A stretch of DNA of 11,447 bases from positions 1-11,447 of the forward strand of contig VXNG01000068.1 of assembly GCA_009840695.1 (NCBI GenBank). Direction: 5' to 3'. The stretch's first letter is position 1, and every line of letters begins with the position of its first letter. This stretch comes from Acidimicrobiaceae bacterium (lineage in GTDB: Bacteria; Actinomycetota; Acidimicrobiia; Acidimicrobiales; Aldehydirespiratoraceae). The notes under the pieces are model-generated. The model ran no database searches, had not been told where the DNA came from, and saw only the letters and a program-made list of their open reading frames with translations. The translations under genes were made by a program, and so were the position numbers. Positions 1-8,300 of this stretch are shown piece by piece.

Positions 1-937
1 CGCGCTTGGCGCTCTGCCCGGGCGCGAAGAAGAACTCGGGTCGGGGCCCGGGGAGGTCGCTGTCGCCGCCCATTTCCTCCCAGTGGGTGGCGCCGACAGC
101 GATGGAGAACTTCAGGTTGTCAGCGAAGTGCGTGTGGATCGCCGACCGCACCGGGCCGCTGCCGGCCATGTCGACAAGGCCCGAGGCGACGCTGGCGTCG
201 GTCCGGTCGATCTCGTCGTAGCTGATCACCTCGTCGTACAGGCCGAGTCCTTTGACGAAGGCCCGGTTGCGCGGTGAGGTCAGACCGATGCTGTGGTGGC
301 CCTCACGGCGGGCCAGGCATGCGGCCAAGCAGATCGAAGTCTTCGAGGATGCGCTGGTGACCAGGGTCTGGCCGGCACCGCGGAACACCCCGCCCTCGGC
401 GTCGGCGTCGGCGAGATAGTCGTCGACAAGGAACGAGGTCATGAACATGCCCCACAGAAGGAGGTACTCGTCAGCCTTGTTCGGGTTGAACATCGCGTCG
501 GCGGCGACGTCGCGGAAGTCGGTGTAGGTCGCGGCGTGCTGAGCGCGATGGGGCCCGACGTCGCGGAAGGCGACTGCGTCCGTTGACCGAGCCCTCTCGG
601 GATGGGCCGCGGCCGTGCTGGCGAGCGGCTCAGCGGTGATCACCACGTCCGACGACATCGGGTAGAAGCCGAAGCACCGGCCCCCGGCCGCGATGTCGGG
701 GTGGGCCGATTCGACCACCGCCCCGAGCCCCATAGCCGGGAGCCGCCCCCACGGCGCCTCGGTGGGGAAGAAGCCCCAGTAGTCGAGCATGTCGCCGACG
801 ACTGCGTAGGTCACGTTGTTGGTGGTCAACGCGAACCGCTCGACAGCCAGCCGGATCTGGCCCGGGCTCAAGCTGGTGCCGCGGCCCGCAACGATGCGCG
901 TGCGGCGAAAGTCTCGACGGTCAACCTCGAAGTCCAT
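1..937 (-). CDS. DUF2855 family protein (MDR-like), 3' end cut off by window edge
   Basis: I recognise the DUF2855 family, whose biochemical role is unknown; the fold is probably related to zinc-independent medium-chain dehydrogenases/reductases. The reading frame stays open from the ATG at 937 to the window edge (about 312 codons; the family is usually roughly 350-370 residues), so only the C-terminus is missing. Family-like segments are TNNVTYAVVGD near residues 39-49, YWGFFP near 53-58, CFGFYPMSSD near 88-97, TSFLVDDYLAD near 167-177, a nucleotide-binding-like SASSKTS near 195-201, LTSPRNRAFVKGLGLYDEV, VDMAGSGPVR, and VGATHWEE followed by PGPRPEFFFAPGQ near the cut end. The start is fixed by a good GAGGAGG ribosome site 8 nt upstream. 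It is divergent from the selenoprotein gene with a 94-nt gap, so the two may share a control region. There is no signal peptide, so it is probably cytoplasmic. Family assignment is fairly sure; function is not known. Confidence 0.85.
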   Translation of the reverse strand, partial: MDFEVDRRDFRRTRIVAGRGTSLSPGQIRLAVERFALTTNNVTYAVVGDMLDYWGFFPTEAPWGRLPAMGLGAVVESAHPDIAAGGRCFGFYPMSSDVVITAEPLASTAAAHPERARSTDAVAFRDVGPHRAQHAATYTDFRDVAADAMFNPNKADEYLLLWGMFMTSFLVDDYLADADAEGGVFRGAGQTLVTSASSKTSICLAACLARREGHHSIGLTSPRNRAFVKGLGLYDEVISYDEIDRTDASVASGLVDMAGSGPVRSAIHTHFADNLKFSIAVGATHWEEMGGDSDLPGPRPEFFFAPGQSAKR

Positions 938-945
938 GACCGGAT

Positions 946-952
946 CCTCCTC
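946..952 (-). promoter_or_regulatory. Ribosome binding site of the DUF2855 gene
   Basis: On the minus strand GAGGAGG lies 8 nt before the ATG at 937. This is a near-perfect Shine-Dalgarno match and decides the start. Confidence 0.75.
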
Positions 953-971
953 GCCCGAAGCCAGAGAAGCG

Positions 972-998
972 TTGGTTTGAGGCGCACCACAATAGGAT
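972..998 (+). promoter_or_regulatory. Possible promoter of the selenoprotein gene in the divergent gap
   Basis: In the gap between the two divergent genes, TTGGTT (972-977) and TAGGAT (993-998) resemble weak -35 and -10 boxes with a 15-nt spacer. They would give a leader of about 27 nt to the ATG at 1032. On the opposite strand TATTGT (994-989) is a similarly weak -10 candidate for the DUF2855 gene, overlapping the first. Both matches are partial and the spacer is short, so this is only a suggestion. Confidence 0.25.
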
Positions 999-1018
999 CG
1001 CGCCGATGTGGACCCACC

Positions 1019-1022
1019 GGAG
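1019..1022 (+). promoter_or_regulatory. Ribosome binding site supporting the 1032 start
   Basis: GGAG lies 9 nt before the ATG at 1032. Competing in-frame starts are a GTG at 1008 (AGGA 10 nt upstream) and an ATG at 1053. The 1032 start is preferred for spacing and the ATG codon, but the choice among the three is not certain. Confidence 0.45.
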
Positions 1023-1031
1023 CTGCACGCC

Positions 1032-2189
1032 ATGACCGGTGGGGATGCGGCGATGCGGGCCTATAGCGCCCAGCAGCCGGTACCCGAGTTTGACTCGCCG
1101 GCGTTCACGCCCTTGGGCACGGCGCTTTCGGAGGCTCGTGTGGCCATCGTGACCTCGGCGGCGCTGCACCGTCCCGACCAGGACCGGTTCGCTCCCGCCG
1201 ACACCGGCTTCCGGGCCCTGGACCGCGCCGATCGGGACCTCGTGCTGGGGCATTGGAGCCCCAACTTCGACCACAGCGGCTTCCAGCTCGACCTCAACGT
1301 GGTGTACCCGATCGACCGGCTGGAGGAGCTCGCGGCCGAGGGCGTCATCGGCGACGTCGCGCCGCGGCACTTCGCCTTCGCGGGCAACCAGCCCGAGACT
1401 GTCAGCGAGGTCCGTCTCGACACCGGCCCGGCCTGCGCCGCCGAGCTGCTCGCCGACGGCGTCGACGTGGTGGTGCTCACCCCGGTTTGACCCGAGTGCA
1501 CGCGTACCGTGTGTACGCTCGCCCACGTCTTCGAGGCTGCGGGGCTGACGACGGTCGTGCTGGCCTCCATGAGAGAGGTCGCCGAGCGGATGGCGCCCCC
1601 GAGGGCGCTCTACTGCGAGTTTCCCCTCGGCCGGCCGCTGGGTCGGCCCGACGACGTGGCCCTGCAGCGCGATGTCCTCGGCCGCGCCCTGGCGCTCCTC
1701 GACGCCTCCGAGACCGTGCTGGACACGTACCCGTTGGTGATCGAGTCCGACGAGACTCCTCTGGCTTGCGCGATCCCTCCTCGCTTCGATCCCACCCTTC
1801 CTGCCGCCGTCGACGAGGCTCAGGGGCTGAGAGCGGCCTACGAGCGGTCGTTGGAGGCCCGGCGGGTCACCGCGGTGGGACGGGCCATCGGGGCCGATCA
1901 AGTGACCGACGCGCTGGGGGTTCTCCATCAGTGGTCGCAGGGCGCGTCGTGGAAGGAGACGCCGCTTCCGGGCAAGATCACCGTCGCGGTCTGCCACGAC
2001 ATCCGTGCCTACTACACCGAGGCGGCTCTGCAGCTCGCTACCGGCCCCGCGCCGGGAGCCCGGTCGGTGGAGGCCTGGTTCTACGACCAGACCGAAGCGG
2101 GCAAGACCATGCAGGCGGCCCGGGCTGCGATCCGCGATCAGGGCGCCCCGTTCCCGTTCTGGTTCTACATGGCCCCAGGCCACCGGTAA
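1032..2189 (+). CDS. GrdB/PrdB-like reductase, selenoprotein with in-frame TGA (Sec)
   Basis: One frame runs from the ATG at 1032 to the TAA at 2187-2189, interrupted only by TGA at 1488-1490. Read as selenocysteine, it gives 385 residues with Sec at 153. The product belongs to the family of the selenoprotein B subunit of glycine/sarcosine/betaine reductase and of D-proline reductase PrdB (Pfam GRDB). Family-like features are LSEARVAIVTSAALH near residues 32-46, FDHSGFQLDLNVVYPIDRL with an early GVIGDVAPRHFAF, then DVVVLTPV-U-PECTRTVC (U153, C156, C161), then PPRALYCEFPLGRPLGRP after the TGA. The UxxCTR pattern resembles the redox motif of GrdB as I remember it. Sequence on both sides of the TGA is in the same frame and has family character, so a nonsense mutation or a pair of genes is less likely. 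There is no signal peptide, so it is probably cytoplasmic. The companion Stickland subunits (GrdA/C/D/E, PrdA) are not in the window, so the substrate is unknown; this orphan type may be a different redox enzyme. Start choice is uncertain (1008, 1032 or 1053). Confidence 0.85.
1488..1490 (+). other. Recoded TGA (selenocysteine codon)
   Basis: TGA is in frame between GTT (Val) and CCC (Pro), giving V-U-P-E-C. The next stop in this frame is the TAA at 2187. Other genes in the window end at TGA (for example at 8367-8369 and 11195-11197), so TGA is not generally reassigned and recoding must depend on local context. Confidence 0.85.
1502..1518 (+). promoter_or_regulatory. Candidate bacterial SECIS hairpin
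   Basis: GCGTAC (1502-1507) pairs perfectly with GTACGC (1513-1518) around a 5-nt loop CGTGT (1508-1512). The loop has G as its second base, as bacterial SECIS models require, and starts 18 nt after the TGA. The hairpin is 17 nt long and separated from the TGA by 11 nt, the same geometry I recall for the minimal fdhF element of E. coli. GTG at 1496-1498 could add a short outer stem with CAC at 1524-1526. An alternative fold (1494-1520, several G-U pairs and a C-A mismatch) is weaker. It would bind the SelB-Sec-tRNA complex. No folding program was run. Confidence 0.7.
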
Positions 2190-2226
2190 GCCACAGATAA
2201 GTTGTCGTTGGCGTATCGGGCCCGCA

Positions 2227-2261
2227 GCGAAGGGAATCGACATCGCCTCGTAGCCCTTCGC
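2227..2261 (+). terminator. Strong hairpin, probable terminator of the selenoprotein gene
   Basis: GCGAAGGG (2227-2234) pairs perfectly with CCCTTCGC (2254-2261). Inside, a symmetrical 3x3 internal loop is followed by CGA (2238-2240) pairing with TCG (2248-2250) around a 7-nt loop. It starts 38 nt after the TAA at 2189 and ends 15 nt before the putative promoter of the next gene. No T-run follows, so it may be a T-less GC-rich terminator or an mRNA 3'-end stabiliser. The pairing is sequence-evident; the role is inferred. Confidence 0.5.
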
Positions 2262-2275
2262 CCAGATGTTGGCCT

Positions 2276-2302
2276 GGGAACTGATTCGTGCCTTGCGTCG
2301 TC
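2276..2302 (+). promoter_or_regulatory. Possible ECF-sigma-type promoter of the alpha-2-macroglobulin gene
   Basis: GGGAAC (2276-2281) and CGTC (2299-2302) are 17 nt apart. This is the GGAAC-N16-18-CGT pattern of many extracytoplasmic-function sigma factors. Transcription would begin around 2310, leaving about 30 nt to the ATG with the ribosome site inside. No convincing housekeeping -35/-10 pair was seen nearby; TAACCT at 2304-2309 is a weak -10 candidate. Control of an envelope lipoprotein by an ECF factor would make sense but is inferred. Confidence 0.35.
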
Positions 2303-2321
2303 ATAACCTTCGGACTGCACT

Positions 2322-2328
2322 AGGAGGG
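2322..2328 (+). promoter_or_regulatory. Ribosome binding site of the alpha-2-macroglobulin gene
   Basis: AGGAGGG ends 11 nt before the ATG at 2340. The spacing is slightly long but the match is strong. The second ATG at 2352 would be 23 nt away, so 2340 is preferred. Confidence 0.65.
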
Positions 2329-2339
2329 CTGCCAATCCC

Positions 2340-5300
2340 ATGCCGGAGCACATGAGGCGTTGCCTGATCGTCGGGATCGTTGTTGCGTTGCTGGCTAGCG
2401 CTTGCTCAGGCGACCGTGACGTTGACGAGGGAGCGGGCGACCGGTCCGGCCGCGCTCCCAGATCTGCTCCCGGCGTCGACGGCGACAGCGATCCGTCCGG
2501 CAACGCTCCCACTCTTGCTCCCACGCTTGGTCCCGTAGCCTCGGCCCAGGGCTTGGGCGGTTTGGAACGGGGCACATTGTTGACCGTCCGCCTGAGCGAG
2601 GGCGATGCGATCGGTGGTCTGAGTTCGCCGGCCGTGAGCCGAGTAGAGGGCCGTCCGCTCGATGCTGCGGAAATCCGCGCGGTGACCGACCGGCTGCCGT
2701 CATGGGACTACGCCGACGAGAGCGACGCAGTCGACTTCAATCGCCCGCCCGAGTCGCTGCCGCCGCCCCGCACCGGCGAGACCATTGATCGTCCGTTCCC
2801 GGCCGGACCGGTCCTCGACGCACCGGATGTCGATCCCGGACCCCTGACGGTGCTGCGGGTGCAGCCCGAGGGTGATGTGGGGATCGCTCCCTTCGTCAGC
2901 ATCACCTTCAACCAGCCGATGGTGCCGCTGGCCACCATCGGCCAGCTTGACGAACTCGACGTTCCGGCAACGATCACGCCGTCGTTGCCGGGGCGCTGGC
3001 AGTGGATCGGCACCCGCACACTCCGCTTCGAGCACGACCCGGAGGTGTTCGACCGTTTGCCGATGGCGACCTCCTACGTGGTCGAAGTCCCCGCGGGGAC
3101 GACGTCGCAGTCCGGCGGCGAGCTGGCCGAGGCCGTCCGCTTCGAGTTCGAGACCCCCGCGCCCAACATGGTGTGGCTCGTTCCCCAGTACGACTCGCTC
3201 GATCTCCAACCGGTCTTCCTCGTCGCCTTCGACCAGCGGGTCCAGCCTGCTGCCGCGCTAGAGGCCATCACGTTCTTCGCCGGCGGCTATCAGCGTGGGA
3301 TCCGTCTCGCCACTGCGGCCGAGATCGAAGGCGATGAGTACCTAAGTTCCCTGCTCGGGTATGCACTCGATGACACCTGGGTCGCTTTCCGCCCGGTGGA
3401 GCCGCTCGAGCCCGACTCACCCATCAGGATCGAGGTCGGCCCTCATGTGCCGTCGGCCGAGGGCCCGAACACCAGCAGCAACTCGTCTGTTGTGGAGGCC
3501 CGTACGTACGCGCCGCTGCGGGTGGAGGACACCAGCTGCTCGTATCAAGGGTGCCGGCCGGGGCGTGCGCTCGACGTCTGGTTCAACAACACACTGGATG
3601 CTGAGACGCTCGACGCGGCCGACGTCTCCATAACGCCGGCGCTCCCCGGCGCCACCGTCTCGGTGTACGGCCGCAGCATGACCATCGCCGGGCCCACCAC
3701 CGGCGGCACCGTCTATGAAGTGGTGATCCCCGCCGCGCTGGGCGACGTGTTCGGTCAGAGGCTGGGAGAGCCCCAGACGGTCGAGTTCAGAATCAACGAA
3801 GCCGTCCCCTATCTCAGCTTCGCGGGCGGGCGAATCGCCACCGTCGATCCGCTCGGTGTGCAGCAGACGATTCCTGTCATGGTGCGCCAGTGGGAGCAGC
3901 TTCGTGTTCGCCTCTATGCGGTGGAGCCGAGTGACTACGGCTCGTACCTGGACTTCGTGTCTCACTGGCGACGGAGCCGGATCAGGAGAGTGGACGATGC
4001 GCCGTGGCCTCTGGCAATCGACGAGATCGTCGACACGGGCATCGACCACGACGCCCTCACAGAGGTTCCCATAGATCTCTCCAGTGCCCTCAACGGTGAG
4101 CACGGCCATGTGGTCATGATCGTCGACGGGGTCGGCCGGCCTGCCGAGACCGAGGCCGTCTATTCGACGATGGCTTGGGTGCAAGACACCGACATCGGTA
4201 TCGACATGATCACCGACTACCGCGATGTGGTGGTGTGGACCACTGACCTGCGCTCCGGCGATCCACTGGCCGGTGTGACAATCCAGTTGGAGGGCCGGGG
4301 CGCGACGCTTACCACCGATGACGACGGCCTGGCCCGCGCTTCGCTCAACACCGGCGGGCATGGGTGGGTGGTTGCCACCCTCGGCGCCGACCGGGCCCTC
4401 AACCCCGTGAACGTCGCGGCGTGGCCGCGGGACGACCAGACCATCTGGTACACCACGGACGATCGCGGCATCTACCGCCCCGGCGAGACGTTGCATCTGA
4501 AGGGCTGGGTTCGGAATCTCGATCTGAGCGGCGACGGCGACCTTGAGCTCTTCCCCAGCGGTGAGCTGGTCACCTACAGCGTCTTCGGCCCGTTCGGCAA
4601 CGATCTCGGCAGTGGCGAGGTCCGTCTGGACGGCCACGGCGGCTTTGATCTCACCGTCGACTTGCCCGAAGGAGCGAACCTCGGTTGGAGCAGCATCCTC
4701 TTCGAGCGTCAGGGCAGCCGCGACAGCGACCTGCACTATCACTCGTTCCAGGTCCAGGAGTTCCGCCGCCCCGAGTTCGAAGTGGAGGCACGCCTCGAAT
4801 CAGCAGGTCCCCATCTCGTTGACGAGCCGGCGGTGGCCGCGGTCGACGCCACGTACTTCTCCGGCGGTCCGCTCCCCGACGCAGAGGTCACCTGGACGGT
4901 CACCACCCGGCAGGGCTCGTACTCCCCGCCCAACTGGAGCGATTTCACGTTCGGCGTATGGCGTCCATGGTGGTACTTCGGCGACTACTACGAGCCGTGG
5001 CCCGAGCCGCAGCGCAAGACCTTCTCAGGCAGGACCAACTCCAGCGGCAGCCATTACCTGCGCATGGACTTCGAGGGCGACGGCGACCATCTCCCCACCA
5101 CGGTGACCGCCGAGGCTCGGGTGCTTGACGTGAACCGCCAGCAATGGGCATCGGCGACCGACGTCCTGGTCCATCCAGCCAGCCTCTATGTCGGTGTTCG
5201 CTCCACTCGCACTTTCGTGAGGGCCGGAGACACCCTCGACATCGACGCGGTGGTGACCGACATCGACGGCAACCCGGTTCCTGGCCGATCCTTTGAGATC

Positions 5301-8300
5301 ACCGCGGCGCGCATCGTCCACCAGTACGTCGACGGCCAGTGGACTGAGGTTCCGGTAGACCCGGAGACCTGCGAGGCCGTGGCTGCGCAGATGCCGGTCG
5401 ACTGCGAGTTCGCGACGGACATCGGAGGCCGCTACCGCATCTCCGCGCACGTCGTCGACGACGCGGGGCGGACCAGCCGCAGCGAGTTGACCCGCTGGGT
5501 CGCCGGCTCAAGGAGCGGCCCTCCGAGCCGCAGGATCGATCTTGAGACCGCCAACCTGATTCCCGATGCCGAGACCTACGCCGCGGGGGACACGGCGGAG
5601 ATCCTGGTCGACTCGCCCTTCGCCTCGGGGACCGGCCTGCTGACGGTCGCCCACAACCAGATCATCGAGCTCCGCACCTTCGAGATCGCTGACCATGCCG
5701 CGGTTCTCAAGGTGCCGATTACCGACGATCATGTTCCCGAGCTCGTGGTGCAGGTCGAGATCGTCTCTACCACCGAGCGGACCGCCGATGACGGGACCAC
5801 CCTGGAGGGTGCGCCCCATCGTCCCGCCTATGCGTCGGGGCAGGCCCTGCTGCGGGTCCCGCCTCTGCTGCGGACTCTCGATGTCACCGCCGAGCCCGCG
5901 TCGAATGTGGTGAAGCCCGGCGCGGCCACCAGCATCGCGGTGGAGGTCAACGACGCCGGCGGTGCTCCCGTCGAGGGGGCCAACGTGCTTCTCATCGTGG
6001 TGGACGAGGCGGTGCTGGCCGTGTCGGACTTCCAGTTGACCGATCCCATCGATGTCTTCTACCGCCCCTGGACGGCGTACTTGAACACTTGGCGGAGCCG
6101 AGGCACCATCCTGCTCGAGAGCCCCCAAGAGCTCCTCCGCCTGATCGAGGAGGACTTCGCAGATGCCGAGATGGCCGTCGCGGAGGAGGCCATGGCGGCG
6201 TCCGCCGACGAGGGGGGTGGGGCTGGCTCTGCCGGACTCCTAGTCGATGTCCGCGAGAACCTCGACGCTCTGGCACTGTTCGATCCCGACGCAGCCACCG
6301 ATGCCGCGGGCCGGATCACGGTCGAGTTCGATCTGCCCGACAACCTCACCCGCTACCGGGTGATGGCGGTCGCGGTCCACGGCGCCGAGCGCTTCGGCAC
6401 GGCCGAGTCGGCCATCACCGCGCGGTTGCCCCTCCAGGTGCGGCCCTCGGCCCCCCGGTTCCTGAACTACGGCGACGAGTTCGAGCTGCCGATCGTCGTC
6501 CAGAACCAGACCGACTCCCCCATGGTGGTGGATGTGGTCGTGCAGACCTCCAACCTCGAGCTGGACGGGTCGCCGGGACGGCGTGTGACGGTGCCCGCCA
6601 ACGACCGGGTCGAGGTCCGGTTCCCGGCCCGAGCGAACTCGCCGGGCACAGCCCGCTTCCGGGCGGCGGCGGTGTCGGGCGACCACGCCGACGCCCAGAT
6701 CGTCGCCCTGCCGGTGTACACCCCGGCCACCAGCGAGGCATTCGCCACCTACGGGGTGGTCGACGAGGGCGTGGTCATCCAGTCGCTGGCCGCGCCGCGA
6801 GACGTGATTCCCCAGTTCGGCGGGCTCGAGATCAACACCTCGTCGACCGCGCTCCAGGCTCTGACCGACGCCGTGCTGTACCTCTCCGAGTACCGATACG
6901 CCAGCGCCGATGCCTACGCCAGCCGCATCCTGGCCATCTCCGCACTGCGCGACGTGCTCGGGGCGTTCGAGGCCGAGGGTCTCGCCAGCCCGGCGGAGTT
7001 CGACGCCACCGTGCGCCGCGACATCACCGAACTGTCGGCCCTCCAGAACAGCGACGGCGGTTTCGGGTGGTGGTCGCGCAACCGTCCGTCGAGCCCGTAC
7101 CAGTCGATCCAGGCGATGCATGCGCTGATCGTCGCCCGCAACGAGGGCTTCGCCGTGCCGGACAGGGTCATGTCCAGCGGGTACTGGTACCTGGAGACCA
7201 TCGAGGACCGGATCCCGGACTACTACAGCCAGCGAAGCAAAGACATGCTGCTGGCCTACGCGCTGCATGTCCGGTCGCTGGGCGGGGATCGAGACACCCG
7301 CGCCGCCCGCGCCCTATGGCAACGCCGGGGCACGAATCTGGGGGTGGACGCCCTGGCCTGGATCTGGCCGGTAGTGGACGACGACGCCGTCGAGGCCAGC
7401 ATCGAGCGGATCCTCAACAACCGGGTCGTCGAGACGGCCGGGGCGGCCGCATTCGTCACCGACTACGGCGAGGACGCCTACCTGCTGCTGCATTCGAGCC
7501 GCCGCACCGACGCCATCGTGCTCGATGCCCTGATCACGATGGCTCCCGAGTCGGATCTGATTCCCAAGGCCGTGGCCGGACTGCTGGCCAGCCGGATCAG
7601 GGGACGCTGGAACAACGTCCAGGAGAACTCGTTCATCCTGCTGGCCCTGAACCGCTACTTCGCCGCTTTCGAGGCGACCGATCCCGACTTTGTCGCCCGG
7701 GTGTGGCTCGGCGACCTCTACGCCGCCCAGCACGAGTTCTCCGGGCGCAGCACCGATCGGGCCCTGACGCTCGTCCCGATGGCGGAGCTGCTGGCAGTGG
7801 GCGACTCTGATCTCATCGTCGAGAAGGACGGAGAAGGCCGTCTCTACTACCGCCTCGGTCTTCGTTACGCCCCCGACGACCTCAACCTGGATCCTCTGGA
7901 CCGGGGCTTCGTGGTGCAGCGCAGCTACGAGGCAGTCGACGATCCCGGCGATGTGTGGCTCGACGACGACGGTGTCTGGCATGTGCTGGCCGGGGCCCAG
8001 GTGCGGGTCAACGTGACCATGGTCAACGACAGCCGGCGCACCAACATGGCGCTGGTCGATCCCATGCCCGCAGGCTTCGAGTCGCTCAACCCGGCACTGG
8101 CGGTGACCGGCGAGATCGACGCCCGCGGTAGCGGGGCCGCCGACTCATGGTGGTGGTGGACCTGGTACGAGCACCAGAACCTCCGCGACGATCGGGCCGA
8201 GGCCTTCTCGTCGTACCTGTGGGCCGGCACCCATGAATACAGCTACGTCGCCCGGGCCACCACCCCTGGCACCTTCGTCGTGCCCCCAGCCAAGGCCGAG

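Noticed and set aside
1488..1490. TGA as an ordinary stop or a nonsense mutation, giving two genes or a pseudogene.
   Set aside because: The frame is intact on both sides, the site is UxxC in a family known for selenocysteine, and a well-placed hairpin follows. A second gene starting at the GTG at 1509 would begin in the middle of the domain.
921..2243. A long open frame of about 440 codons on the minus strand opposite the selenoprotein gene.
   Set aside because: It is a mirror of a GC-rich coding strand. The translation is rich in Arg, Gly and His with no family pattern, and it overlaps both the selenoprotein gene and the start of the DUF2855 gene.
3417..4742. A 441-codon minus-strand open frame inside the alpha-2-macroglobulin gene.
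   Set aside because: It shows no recognisable motif, and it is fully contained in a well-supported gene on the other strand.
6903..6914. Loss of the thioester taken as a sign that the alpha-2-macroglobulin is a decaying pseudogene.
   Set aside because: The gene has no stop or frameshift over 2009 codons, its flanking motif residues are kept, and thioester-free relatives are known.
6089..7810. A 573-codon open frame in another phase inside the alpha-2-macroglobulin gene.
   Set aside because: It is an Arg/Pro/Gly-rich frame typical of out-of-phase reading in GC-rich DNA. The main frame has clear family motifs throughout.
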